Shown here: positions 1 through 10,917 of the stretch, piece after piece | Layout: every line of letters starts with the position of its first letter | How positions within the stretch are numbered: the first letter of the stretch is position 1 | Assembly (NCBI GenBank): GCA_020081605.1 | Contig: JAHREC010000007.1 | Location: 1,380,977 to 1,444,976, forward strand | Direction of reading: 5' to 3' | DNA: 64,000 nucleotides | DNA from: Albifimbria verrucaria | Taxonomy: Eukaryota; Ascomycota; Sordariomycetes; Hypocreales; Stachybotryaceae | Position numbers and translations under genes: made by a program | Notes under the pieces: generated by a model | Databases searched by the model: none | What the model saw: the letters and a program-made list of their open reading frames with translations, nothing else | Told to the model about the DNA's origin: nothing

Positions 1-629
1 ACGCAGCCGTACAAACTCATACGGCGTCGATTATTGAGGATTAGTATCGCCTTCGGCCAATAGAACATATCGAGATAAGCTGCATTCACCTCCCGATAAG
101 AAATAATTAACCGGGCCCAGGCAGGTTGAGTGGGACTGAAAGAAAAGGCAGCCGCAAAACCAAGCCTCGCATCTAGATCCAGATATGAAAAATTAACACA
201 AGTTGTAGAAAAGAGACGCTTTAGAACAATGATATTTGACATCACATTGTCTCTACTTTTGCTCTTCTTTTCCTGTCCCTCTAGCAAAGCGATGCAACGC
301 AGTCCTCAATTGGGTAGAGCATGCTGTTATTTTCTCAAACAGGATACATGCCTATACATAAAACAACGCGTCCATACCCATCGAAGCAACCAAAGATGTG
401 CCTGTTATCAGATTGAGCATCGCTGGGACAGTTTAGTTGAGCTTTGGGAAGGCCCGAAGAGCTGAGGTTATCCAATACCCCAGTTTAACGGGCCAGGGGC
501 CAGGCTGCAAGCCTTACACATGTTTATGCCCAAATTCTACGAATCTATCGCTCCGAAGGAGACGGCATCACAGCCTACGACTTCAGTGTCCTTCAGTCAG
601 TGGTCAATGATTTTGCGAATGGGGCGACG

Positions 630-656
630 GAAAAGAAAGAAAGAAAGAAAGAAAGA
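630..656 (+). repeat. GAAA microsatellite
   Basis: About six tandem copies of a GAAA/AAAG unit lie in the intergenic region. It is a simple-sequence tract with no sign of function. Confidence 0.8.
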
Positions 657-1723
657 TATCTTATGGAAATTTCAGGTTTCACTACAACACGCATGTGCGC
701 ATGTATGCTGCAAGTCGCAGAAAGTTCTCGAGATTGATCATGTCCCAAAAGTGTTGATCTTCTTGCCTGACATCAGTCTGTGGAGAAGCTCAACGGTGAC
801 GGTGGCGTCACCATACGAATCTGCTGAGGCTTTCAGGGCGATGTGATGTAAGCCCCACGGTTCTGGTGGAACCCACTTCGAGAATATGTTCCTGTGTTGT
901 GGTACTGTACCGCTTTAGACATGAACACATCTATGCCGAGCCTCGGAGGTTCTTCTCCTTGAGAAGGGAGTGTGAGGCAAGCTTGCACTCTGAGCAAGGC
1001 CTTCTTTGTGTAAGTGTAAGAAGGCAAAGTCACAGTGCTTAATGCTTGTAATACACCCAGGGATGCAGATCATGCCTTAAATAGATTTGAAGAAGATTGG
1101 CCGCGCCCAAACCCTTGGTACGTTGCTAGCTGTCCTCAAAGGCGATTTGCATCCAAGGCAAGCGTTGGAATTGCCACAAATATCTGAAGAAGCTTGAACT
1201 ACAGCTGGAATCGGACACAATCAATAATCACTGTAGTAAGTCGTGCTGTCCGTTGCATCACCCTCATAAACTACAAGTTATTTTCCCTATAACTCTGCTC
1301 TATGGTAGCATAGTCAAGATAACTTGGTACATAAATGCATGAGTATGGATGAGATGGCGCTAGGGCTTCGATGAACACGAGTAATGGTGTTGAGGGAGTC
1401 ATGACGAAGGACGTGAGCTTCGTGGAATGACAGACCATACGGTCCTTGGCTTGATGTGCACGCTACAAGCCTAAACTGGAGCATGCATTTTACTCATCTC
1501 AATCTTGCAATTGCTATCCATGGATTGCTTTCTCCATCAATTAGCCACGGACTACGGGCCATGACGTAGTATATGGTAGAAGCATGTACGGATCGGCCTC
1601 GCATGGAGCTGTCCTCCGGCTGTGTGGGGACCGGAGCTTTACGGCCACCACTGAGCCGGTGGGCATCAACGTCAACAACTTTGTCTAGTTCTGTTAACGA
1701 TGCGCAAAATATTCTAATCCAGT

Positions 1724-1731
1724 TATATATA
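1724..1731 (+). promoter_or_regulatory. TATA-like box upstream of the reductase gene
   Basis: TATATATA lies about 155 bp upstream of the chosen ATG at 1885, followed by pyrimidine-rich sequence. The position suits a fungal core promoter with a leader of about 100 bases. This is inference from position and sequence only. Confidence 0.35.
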
Positions 1732-1884
1732 TGGCCTCATTCCGGTTCCTCATCCTAGCCATACCATTTTAATTTATTCCAATTTCCTAGACCATCACGA
1801 CGAACCCGATTGCACGGCTTTCCAACCAGCGAGCATCTACCACACTATCTACCATTAAAACGCATAACCATATCATTATCCGAC

Positions 1885-2959
1885 ATGAATGCGAGAAACA
1901 TAGTCCGGCTGCGCCCTGCCGTCCCGAGCTTTGCCAAATGCAGTGCTCGGGTCGTCACCGCAACTCGAGTTACCAATGCCCTGAAACAATCGCCAGCGAC
2001 AGCTTACTTCAGCACCGGCCACGCACGCAGACAAGAGTCTAGTTCCAGCAACTCCGCGCCGCTGGCTAGACCGGGTCTGGTAGATCAAACACAAATCGAG
2101 AAGAAGCAGTTTGCAGACTACGACCTGGGTGGGAAAGTCTACATCATCACTGGCGGTGCGCGTGGCCTCGGGCTGACGCTAGCAGAGGCCCTTGTCGAGG
2201 CAGGGGAAAGGTGCGGTCTCTCTACGTATAGTGAATCATTGAACTTTACTAACTTTCCGTAGTGTATTGTCTTGACCAAGCGAGTCACCCAGATTCAGAA
2301 TGGGAAGAAGCTTTGAAGCGCGTGGTTCCCGAGTGGGGAGGCTCCCTCACGTACAAGCAGCAGGACGTTACTGATACTGCGGGCCTGCACAAGACAATTG
2401 AACGAATTGCGGATGAAAACCAGCGCTTGGACGGTGTGATTGCCGCCGCCGCTATGCAGCAATTATGCCCTGCTCTTGAGTATACCGCCGAGGACGCCCA
2501 GCGTATGATGGCAGTAAACTATACCGGCGTACTGCAGACAGCAGCAGCTTCCGCCCGCATGATGTTCAAGTACAAGTGTCGGGGAGCATTTGCATGGTGG
2601 CTAGCATGTCTGGCAATGTTGCCAACAAAGGCCTCGTTTCGCCTGTCTACAACTCATCAAAGGCAGCTGTTGTGCAGCTTGCCAGGAACCTTGCCATGGA
2701 GTGGAGTAAAGACAGAGAAGACGGTACTCCAGGCATTCGCGTCAATTGTCTCAGCCCTGGGCATATCTTGACACCAATGGTGCTCAAGAACTTTGAGGAG
2801 GTGCCAGGACTGAGAGAGACGTGGAGCAAAGAGAACATGCTGGGCAGACTCGCCGAGACGCACGAATTCAAGGGCGCCGCGCTTTTCTTGCTCAGCAACG
2901 CTAGTAGCTTCATGACAGGTAACAACCTTACAGTGGATGGTGGCCACACAGCATGGTAG
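1885..2959 (+). CDS. Short-chain dehydrogenase/reductase, probably mitochondrial; frame broken near 2581
   Basis: NAD(P)-dependent oxidoreductase of the classical SDR family, like fungal sorbose/L-xylulose reductase-type proteins. Visible features are the cofactor loop TGGARGLGL, the beta-2 segment VYCLD, the catalytic serine in VASMSG, the YNSSK motif (Tyr-x3-Lys) and a C-terminal NNLTVDGGHTAW. The N-terminus is rich in Arg, Ser and Ala with almost no acidic residues for about 45 residues and contains YFSTG, which suggests a mitochondrial presequence. The first in-frame Met after the leader (1885) is used. One intron ends at the TAG at 2260-2262 after a CTAAC branch site. The obvious donor at 2211 puts exon 2 out of frame; a weak donor GTCTCT at 2216 keeps it. 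Within exon 2 the frame changes in the GGGG run at 2581-2584, where YKCR must continue as GSICMVASMSG but one base is missing. With the 2216 donor and that base the product would be about 342 residues. Substrate unknown. Confidence 0.75.
2211..2262 (+). other. Intron 1 of the reductase gene (donor uncertain)
   Basis: The acceptor is clear: a CTAAC branch-like site at about 2249-2253, then CTTTCCGTAG. The donor is either GTGCGG at 2211 (52-bp intron, frame lost) or GTCTCT at 2216 (47-bp intron, frame kept). Neither matches the usual GTRNGT well. Confidence 0.5.
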
Positions 2960-3934
2960 ACGAACCATTTGAGGGGACATTTCAGCGTTGGGTTAATACC
3001 CGTACTACATTATTTTGTTCTATTGATGAACTATTCCTCCCCTGTATTCTGAATAGACTAGCGTTGAATTTACACAAAACTTGATGGCATGGTCCTTGGA
3101 AATACATGAGGAGTACATTTGGATAGTCTCTGGGGCTTATTTTCATATCAGGTAGAACTGGGGGAGCAGCTGAAGAGACCAAGGTACCCTAGACATTAAA
3201 CTCTGCCTGTGCTTGGCATTAGCATGAACATCCTCCGTTTGCATTCTTGGACTTTGCGAGGCTGGTGCCAAATGGGAGAATACGCCCTCCAGTGAATCAC
3301 CATTTTGCACTAATCTTATATCCTGGCCCTGCAGCCTGTTACCTTGATCGGTTCTATCTTCTCTGAACCTCCTTTTACTACCACAAGCAAGCATGCGTCA
3401 CCATTACTCCCATGATTGCGTTGCTCCTTTAGTGTGGAGTACCTGCAAGACTAAAAGCCCTGGAGGTCAAATATCTCCAAGTTGAGCCAAAAAGAAAAAA
3501 CCCCAAAGACTGCTCACTTGCGTGGGAACGCCAGCTTCATGTGCCGTAACAGACGTGGAAGCACACCACCCTTGGACATGATACCGGGAATTCAGAATAA
3601 CTGTTCCCTCTAACGGTCCCTTGCTGTGCCTCGCCCCCCGAGTGCCATCGACGATCTGCGTATGCGTCATACATTACGGTTATCCAATGGTGTAGCGCAA
3701 CCCCAAAGTGCAAAGCCTCCAGTCGCCAGACCGGCTGGCAGTGTGCTGGGAGATACAAATTTCTCTGAAATGCCACGTTCTCAATGATGGCGACAATCAG
3801 CATGGGACCCACGGGCTCATATATATGGACGCGAGTCCTTTGCTTATCTGTGCTGTGCTGTGGTTCAACGCCTCTTGTCAAGTGTCACTTTGCATGTTCT
3901 ATCCTATGCAGACGGTTTGCCGAATTCTGATATC
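2960..3934. promoter_or_regulatory. Spacer between the reductase and the hydrolase, with a TATA-like box
   Basis: No protein family is recognisable in this stretch of nearly 1 kb. Its left part should hold the reductase 3' untranslated region. The right part is the presumed promoter of the downstream hydrolase, with CATATATATGG at 3818-3828, about 110 bp before that gene's ATG pair at 3935/3938. Confidence 0.4.
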
Positions 3935-4992
3935 ATGATGTCTACGCCTCTTGCTCTTCGACTAGACCCCCAGGCCAAGCTACCATTACTTAAAGACAGC
4001 GGGAGTGCTAAGCCTCCTCGTGACACGCTCCCCGTCGACCATGGCCAGTATACTCATCCAGATGGAAGTTCGGGTAAAGAAGATGCCACTGTTTTCTTCA
4101 TCGGCACCGCAACAACAATCATAGAATGGCAAGGGTTGCGAATTCTCACCGACCCTAACTTTCTACACGCTGGTGACCACGTCCACCTTGGTCCTGGCGT
4201 CAACGCCACGCGACGCACAAATCCAGCACTCGACCTTGAGGAGCTACCACCCATCGATTGCATCTTACTATCTCACTACCACGAGGATCACTTCGACCGA
4301 CTAGTTGAAGATTCGCTCAACCGTGCGTTCCCGATAATTACTACACCTCATGCTAAGGCATGCTTGACTTCGGATAGGTCACAGAAGGAACCCTTTCAGG
4401 CTGTTACCAGCCTGGACTTCTTTGAAAGTGCCTTTCTCAACATCGCATGCCCTCCAGGTTCTCAATATAAACAACCCGCCATTAAAGTCACAGGAATGCC
4501 TGGCAAGCATGTGCCGCCAGGTCCGCTTGCCGTCGCCAATGACTTGCTACATGCTGTCCCACCAACTAACGGATGGCTACTAGAGCTTGGCTTTCTTCCT
4601 GTAACTGGATCTGCGTCTGTGCGAGAATCTGAATTCACAGTCGGCTATCGCATTTATATCTCGGGAGATACCTTATTCGTTGACGAGCTAAAGGATATTC
4701 CTAATCATCTGAACAATGAGCAGATCGATCTGATGTTAGTGCATCTAGGTGGAACTACGATTCCGGGGCCTTCAATGCCACTATTGATGGTCACCATGGA
4801 TGCTAAACAGGGTCTCCAACTGATGCACCTGCTGAACCCCGATGTAACCATTCCTATCCATTACGACGATTACGACGCATTTATGTCCCCTCTTTCCGAT
4901 TTCAAGAAGGGGTGATTCAGACAGGGCTTCAGCACAAGGTTGTGTATTTGGATCGTGGTGAATCATACCATTTCGTAGTCAGGGACGGTTGA
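3935..4992 (+). CDS. Metallo-beta-lactamase-fold metal-dependent hydrolase; frame broken at 4909-4912
   Basis: Member of the MBL-fold hydrolase superfamily (Lactamase_B_2, UlaG/NAPE-PLD-like branch). Metal ligands are visible: HYHEDHFD (HxHxDH type), a distal SGDT and a late HYDDYD. An N-terminal FIGTATTIIEWQGLRILTDPN strand-turn is characteristic of the branch. No signal peptide or membrane segment is seen, so it is probably cytosolic. ATG 3935 (with a second ATG at 3938) is preferred over upstream codons because it follows the TATA-like box and begins the conserved part. The open frame stops at 4913-4915, directly after FKKG. The next frame continues the expected C-terminus (VIQTGLQHKVVYLDRGES...) to a stop at 4990-4992. 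The switch lies in the GGGG run 4909-4912 and needs one extra base, giving about 352 residues. No intron is needed. The natural substrate cannot be read from sequence. Confidence 0.8.
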
Positions 4993-5503
4993 TCCAGCTG
5001 ACCATGGGCGTTATTCACCTTCACACTGCTTTTTTTATTTAATTATCAGAGCTTGAGGGTTGTGTATTGCTTTGAAAGATATGTGATATTATAAGCCATT
5101 ACTCTAACGACGGGTGTGTCATTTGACCTTTTTTTTTTTTTGTCTCTGGAGTGATAAGTCTTGTATTGCACAGATAGCATACAAAAACGTGACAAGCGCT
5201 TCACACTGGGAGCCATCGAGCCTACTCCATGACGTCAATGAATGTTCAATAACCACTTGAGTCGTGACGTGTATACATGCGGAGAAGAGTCATCGGTTTT
5301 GATTCATAATTGTCTGAAAATCACAATACGTATCATGATGACGATTGCACCAGAGTCGCTGAGCATAAAGTATGCTGTGCCTTCAGGAACAAGCAACTCC
5401 CTCCACCAGTCGCAATCTGATACTTGATTTCGCATCAGGTTCTGTTGCATAAATCCTACTCCAATATCGACTGAGAAAGGCTAAGGTGCACTGTCGTCAC
5501 AGG
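4993..5503. other. Spacer between the hydrolase and the FAD/Rieske gene
   Basis: No gene is seen. It contains a homopolymer of about 12 T near 5130-5141 and a TGACGTCA-like half-palindrome (CATGACGTCAATG) near 5229-5241, which could be a bZIP site. It separates two genes on the same strand and should contain the 3' end of one and the promoter of the next. Confidence 0.35.
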
Positions 5504-7116
5504 ATGTCGTCCAATTCAAAACCTGAGCAATTTATCCACACTTCGGGAGCTACCGACGCTGTATGGGTGCACCACGACAAATACGATAATAGACCTCGCT
5601 TTCCTACCCTTGACTCCAACCTAAATACGGATGTTGTCGTGATTGGTGCTGGCATTTCTGGAATATCGGTTGCTTATGAGCTAGTAACACGCGGCCAATC
5701 TGTCATTCTGCTCGAGGCACGAGATGTGCTCTCTGGTGAGACAGGTCGTACTAGTGGTCATCTTGCTAATGCTCTTGATGATCATTATATCCACATCGCA
5801 AAGAAACATGGTCGCGACGGCGCGCAAATCGCTGCAGACAGCCACACTTGGGCGTTGAACCGTGTTGGCGAAATTGCAACACAGTTGAACATTGACTGCG
5901 AGTATCGGCACGTCCCCGGGTATGAGATTTCTCAGTATTCACGTGGTGATAAGCACCATGAGGAAGACATAAAAGAACTCAAAGAAGAGGCCAAGTTGGC
6001 TAGGGAGTTGGGCTTGGATGCCGAGTTCCGTGACGACCTTGCAGTTAGAGGATGGGATGGCAAACCGGATCAGCGTGGTGGAGCCGTATTCTCTGGGCAG
6101 GCTGCCTTTCATCCAACGCTATATCTGGTGGGTATACTGCGTTGGCTACAAGCGCAGCCAAATTTCAAGTGCTTTACTTCAACCAGGGTCACGTCCATAG
6201 AAGAGCAAAGCAATGCTCTGTCTCCAACTGACAAGACTGTCAAGGTTGAAACCGAAGGTGGCTCGGTGATCCAGTGCGAACATGCGGTTGAAGCCACATG
6301 CATCCCATTGCAAAAGCTTTCCGTTATTGTTGAGATGGAGTACTATCGAACATACAGCATCGCTATTCGCGTTCCTAAAGGCTCAGTGGAGGATTGCTTC
6401 CTGTATGACTCGGCGGAAGAGTACAAGTACGTGCGACTTACGTCTTGTGATGACAAAGATGATTATATGATTGTGGGTGGTTGTGACCACAAAGTAGGCC
6501 AGGACACGGTTTCAGGTCGTTTTGAAGAGTTGGAAACCTGGACTAGGGAGCGTTTTACGAGCGCAGGAAAGGTCGACTATAAATGGAGTGGCCAGATATT
6601 TGAGCCGGTCGACTATATGGCTTTTATTGGCAAGAATCAAGGGTGTGACCGAATCTACGTTATCACAGGAGATTCCGGTAACGGTTTAACACACGGGGTT
6701 CTTGCGGGCCGGCTGATCGCCGACGAGATCAATGGCCAGGAAAACTCTTGGTCAAAACTATACTCCCGAAACGCGTCAGCTCCATCATCAAATCGGCGAA
6801 GTCGATGATCACACATGATCTACAGGTCAATGCACAGTATAAGCGCATTGCACAGCCTGACATTACTGACATTGAGGATCTCGTGCCTGGGTCTGGTGGA
6901 GTGATGAAGACTGGACCATTGAGCCCGATTGCGGTTTATAAAAACGAAGATGGCACAGTTCGAAAGATGAGTGCCCTCTGTCCACACTTAAAGGGTGTGG
7001 TTTGCTGGAATCCGCTTGAGAAATCTTTCGATTGCCCAATTCATGGAAGCAGATTCTCCAATGATGGAACATGTGTTATTGGACCAGCAAAGGCAAACTT
7101 GAGTCTTGTTAAATAG
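5504..7116 (+). CDS. FAD-dependent oxidoreductase with C-terminal Rieske [2Fe-2S] domain; frame broken at 6765-6767
   Basis: Two-domain redox enzyme. The N-terminal part is a DAO/DadA-type FAD oxidoreductase with the dinucleotide-binding motif VVVIGAGISGISVAYEL at about residues 45-61, the acidic residue closing the Rossmann unit in LLEARD, and ETGRTSGHL after it. The late FAD-contact motif is GDSGNGLTHGVLAGRLIADEI. The C-terminal part is a Rieske domain with both cluster motifs, CPHLKG (C-x-H) and CPIHGSRF (C-x2-H), so an intact [2Fe-2S] site is encoded. ATG 5504 is used; a GTG lies in frame upstream at 5486 but is unlikely in a fungus. The open frame ends at 6808. The true frame switches at the CCC run 6765-6767, where KLYS must continue as PKRVSSIIKSAKS. 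One inserted base would give 537 residues. No introns. The family probably oxidises an amine or amino-acid-like substrate; this is inferred from the fold only. Confidence 0.85.
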
Positions 7117-7292
7117 AGTTGAAGAAAGGTCAACTTAAGACATAGGATTTGCAATAAGGACTAAATATATAATTTCATATTCTGGGGTTACAATTTGAAG
7201 TAGGTAGTATGCCCCTTCTCCATTTTAATGAACTGTTCAGGGCATTTCAATTTATATCTCCATTTTAAGCCACTTGTATTGTTGGGTTTGGA
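7117..7292. other. Convergent 3' spacer
   Basis: This 176-bp AT-leaning spacer lies between two tail-to-tail genes and must hold both 3' untranslated regions. An AATATATAA-like stretch near 7162-7173 could serve polyadenylation. No other feature is seen. Confidence 0.4.
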
Positions 7293-9065
7293 CTACACGT
7301 TGCAGCCCAGCTGTATCTGTTCTTTGAGACGGGCACAAGGGGCATCAAACTCGATAATCCAGGGCATTTCATGCGCTGATGTCATTAGTTGAGCCCAGTC
7401 CCATCTCAGCTTCCTCATCTCAGAAGCGATAAAATCTATACAGGACTGGCGTTGCACAGGATCGCAGGCACTGATGCCGCAAATAATGAGCAGCCAGCTT
7501 CGAATCGCAAGACAATCGGGAGCATTCGGTGTGTCTCTTTGCACATATTGGGCAGATAGTAAATCAAATATAGTCGATATATAGTCTGTGGGAGATCCAA
7601 GGAATGATCCGCAGCGGCGCTTTATGCAGATAATCCAAAGGATTGCGCCGATTCTTAGGGCCTCGAAAATCGTATATTGTGGTGGCATGGTTCTTGTATG
7701 TGCCGAACAACCTAGTAAGCGATGTACTATGGGGTTTGTTCGAAGCTCGACGTATACAACTTCTGTCCATAATGCATCTCCTTTGATAGCCAACTCGGCT
7801 TCAATAAGACCCGCAGCAGCATTTAGGTCAGTAACGCAAGATAAGATACATAGGACGTAAGCGTCCGTAATAGGTTCCGACTGCATCATGTTGAATAGCG
7901 GCATTGGTAGGGTGTACGGATATCCAGTTGGGTGGATCGGGGTATGAGATCTAGCGGAGGTGGAAATCGTGGCCTCAGTCTATAAAAGAGAGATGCGGTA
8001 ATATCAATCCTGCAATTGTTTCATCAGCAAGTAAGGAATCATGAGCTAAGGTGGAAGAGAGGCTGTCAACTACCAGAATATCATGAGCCTGAGCTCATTG
8101 TGGCCTTGCAAACGGTGAATACCTCCTCGAACATTAATTATCAGCTCTAAGCCACGCAAGTGGACGAGTGCTTGATCAAACTCAGAAGATATAAACTGCT
8201 GCGCCGTCAGCATCGAGATCTCTTTTGGCTCCATGTAAAGTTAACATATAATATAGGGCGTTCATCTTCAGGAGTGTAAAAGATATCTCACTCACATTGT
8301 AGCAAACAATTGCCAAAACTGCCTGAATGACAATGTTTGCTGCCTCCTGTCCCAAATTAGGATTCGCGAGGTAACTTTCGATGCATGATATCGTAGTTGA
8401 GGAGCGTTCTAGGGCCATTATTTTAAATTTCACGGACAAGGCCTGGGAGACGCCGCTTAGGATATTCGGGCAAGTAAACACATGCTGAAATTCATGGAGA
8501 AATCGGGATGACTGGAAAGCAAAGGGAACCAAAAGCCTTGGGTCAATTGGCCTGTGCAACAAGTTGAGCAAGAGACTTTAAATACACCCAAGAGATAAGA
8601 TGCAGGATAATCTTGGCTTACTTGGGTTTGCAAGATTGCTCCCGGCACGAAGCAACAGCATCATTCCGTATGCAGAGAACATATCGTCTCCCCACTGGCT
8701 CTCTAAGGTAATCAATGGGTGCTGGTCCCAGAAAGGTGGCACTAAAGACAGAAAGGTCTCGTAGTAAGCGGGTGGAGGTAACGATTGGTCTGGCGTTGCT
8801 GATACCAAGGCAGTCTCGAAATCGGCAGGGTTCTGCGACCGCTGCTGTTGTTTCATCTGCTTCATCTGCTTCGTGTGGCTTGGGAAATGGACAATGGTGT
8901 CGAATTGCGGATTACGCGGGGTTTCCGCCGTGCCTTGCCGATGTCAACCATTATGTGGCGTTGTATCTTGGTCTTTGTAGTTTTATCACGTAGGTAAACA
9001 TGAGTTGGGCCATTAGAGTGAACGAACAGAAAAGGCCGGTGCCGTTCCGAAGTTTGTGTTGCCAT
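7293..9065 (-). CDS. Fungal-specific transcription factor domain protein (PF11951-like, 'tachykinin family'), no zinc cluster; several frame breaks
   Basis: Resembles the fungal proteins annotated as tachykinin family or Fungal_trans_2 regulators. These start with a short FLFV segment and a basic stretch (HIMVDIGKARRKPR here) and carry no Zn2Cys6 motif. My model has four exons: 9065-8622, 8575-8296, 8228-8074 and 7973-7293. Introns 2 and 3 are in phase: GTGAGT..GGAG, 67 bp, and GTAGTT..TGAG, 100 bp. Exon 3 gives the family-typical HLRGLELIINVRGGI and NELRLMIFW; exon 4 gives PRFPPPLDLIP, EALRIGAILWI and a WIIEFDAPCARL end. Frames fail at the GGGG run 8918-8921 (plus-strand coordinates), somewhere around intron 1 (8576-8621, phase off by one), and at about 7930-7942 (GGGG at 7939-7942). 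Each needs one added base, which would give about 520 residues. It may regulate neighbours, but no target site is evident. Confidence 0.65.
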
Positions 9066-9689
9066 GTTATGGAATTATAGGATAGTGCAAGGGCGTATTA
9101 ACCAAGCAGCAGCATATGTTTGTTGATGATATACGTGAGCTATGCAATGTTCAGGTAAGCCTAGGTGAGGAGAGCGGTAGTGTCGACAAACTCGCAACCT
9201 TAATGAGTATAACTATAAGTGTATACCGAGGTGAGCATCAGTGCTTTTAAAAGCTCACATTCTTCCTTGCCAACTCGCCTCATTAATAATGTAGAGAGGC
9301 ATAAGTTGAACCTCCAATTGGCTGGAAGATGTCCACCCCACTGTCAGAACGAGACCACATCTGGTTCCACTGCCATGGAAGCCAGGACCCACGAGCTCCC
9401 ATACTTTTTCCTATTAAAGTAATAGGTCCCTTGTCACTTGCAGCTGAGCTAACTCATACAGGATCGGACAAGCGGAGGGAGGAAATAGAAGTCGGCATTA
9501 TTTTAACTCGTTGCTTTTCAGCCTTCGCACTTCAAGACGGTGATCCGTCAGAATCTAGACGCACTCATCAGGTTGAGAATCGCCTGAATTAATCGCTCTC
9601 ACTTTGCCCAATTATCCGCTGTCTCAATTTTGCTTTGAGAAGTCATCTCATTTGAAGCACCACCTCTGACTAAATAAGTCGATGCACCA
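9066..9689. promoter_or_regulatory. Regulator promoter plus NmrA-like gene 3' flank
   Basis: Both neighbours are on the minus strand, so the left part is the upstream region of the regulator and the right part is the 3' flank of the NmrA-like gene. An 87-codon open frame starts at an ATG at 9329 on the plus strand but has no family features, so it is not called. No clear TATA box is seen. Confidence 0.35.
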
Positions 9690-10917
9690 TTATGATGAAC
9701 AGGCTGTAGGACCAGTCCAGCCCGTTCGCCGAAGCCAGTCTGCAAAAGTACTCGCTGTGATTCCTAATTCCTCCATGGACCGGTCTTCGTCAGAGTCGAG
9801 AGCACCATAGCAGATCTTCTCTTCAGGGGCCGTGGCAATCCATTCCATCATTTGCTTTACGTCTTCCCGAAAGGCTGGACCAAGCATCTGCACTGTCATG
9901 TCCGTCCATACATCCAATGGCAGCGGGGAATGAATTGCCGGCTGTCCGGTGATTGACGTAAATGTTGAAGCCATCTCATCCATGCTTATCTTAGGGCTTA
10001 AGACTGGATAGATCTTTCCCTTAGTCTTTTCCTTCCCGAGAGAGAAGACTCCTGGATAACACGTCATCAATGTTCAAATGATATTCGGGATGTGAGCCAT
10101 CCACGGGAGAAAATTGTTTTTGGAGTTAACTTACGAGCGGCAAATTTTCCAACATCGTAATTTGAATCAACCCATTGCGCCGTTTGAGGGCCAGGGATGG
10201 GTGCACAAAAGCGAACAATACCATCGGCTGTGAAACCATAGGACGTCAACAAATTAGCTCCAAAAGCCGGTGGCATAGGTTACTGACACTGGCGTTGCGA
10301 GTATTGTGGCCATGCATGATTACTGTAGAAGAATCCTGTTTTCATTTCATCAAGTCAGACCTCCACACCTCACCAGGCGAAGCTAAGGAGCGAAGTGGCA
10401 CCTGGTATGAGGCAGGTGACACTCTCAAGATGTCTTCTGGCATACTGTTCAGTTATGAACTTGTTGTTCATATGATGCATTCGTGTATAACGGCCTGAAG
10501 TCACCTTGGCCATGTCAGGCATGCTACTAAGCACAAAATGCTCAACAGAGCTGTATTTCGCAGCATCGACGATGTTCCGGCCTGCTTCTAACTCGTGTGC
10601 TATCTCTTCTTCTTTCATTAGCACCTTGCCGGGCATTACCTCGCTTACCACGGCAAACACTCCATAAGCTCCGCTAAAGTTCTTTCGTAGGCTTTCTGGA
10701 TCATATGGGTCACCGTGAACGACGCTCAGACGTCGATCTGGAGTCTGTTGTTCAGTAAGAAGCTTCTTGGCTCTTTCAGAGTCTGGATCACGAGTGACGG
10801 CGCGAATCGACCATTGCTTTTCAGACGTATCCTTCAACAGAGCTGCCACGACCCCGCTGCCCTGACCCCGGTGGCACCCAGGACAACGATGACTCTCTGC
10901 TCTGTTGATATACTCAT
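9690..10917 (-). CDS. NmrA-like NAD(P)-binding protein, four exons; frame broken at 10866-10869
   Basis: NmrA/HSCARG-type atypical SDR: a Rossmann-fold protein that binds NAD(P)(H) and in fungi often acts as a redox sensor or an isoflavone-reductase-like enzyme. Exons are 10917-10402, 10335-10288, 10227-10135 and 10051-9690. The three introns are 66, 60 and 83 bp, all with GT..AG ends and consistent phases, joining as PG|FFYSNHAWPQY, QRQ|DGIVRFCAP and AAR|VFSLGKEK. The start MSISTEQRVIVVLGATG carries the first part of the glycine motif. The motif then continues in another frame as QGSGVVAALLKDTS, with the break in the CCCC run 10866-10869 (plus strand). The exons total 1,019 bases, so one added base gives exactly 340 codons. 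A YxxxK catalytic motif is absent, as usual for this family. It is divergent from the GST gene, with 0.9 kb between the starts. Confidence 0.8.

Larger units (their letters stand above)
1..1884. other. Upstream intergenic region without a recognisable gene
   Basis: No stretch gives a protein I recognise on either strand. The open frames of 60-110 codons lack family motifs and look random. Base composition is normal, so this is not part of the AT-rich block. The right end is the likely promoter of the reductase gene that starts at 1885. A distal exon of a gene lying further left cannot be excluded. Confidence 0.5.

Noticed and set aside
130..1758. Open frames of 60-111 codons in the left intergenic region
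   Set aside because: They start at non-ATG or arbitrary codons, have low-complexity or patternless products and show no family motif, splice context or codon signature.
7974..8073. Frame change after LRLMIFW taken at first for another one-base loss
   Set aside because: A GT..AG intron of 100 bp joins IFW to PRFPPPLDL in frame, so no base change is needed.
9329..9592. 87-codon ATG frame on the plus strand
   Set aside because: It lies in the promoter of the minus-strand regulator, has no recognisable domain and could be chance.
10228..10287. Apparent frame break between QRQ and DGIVRF in the NmrA-like gene
   Set aside because: A 60-bp intron with a GTCAGT donor and CACAG acceptor restores the frame.
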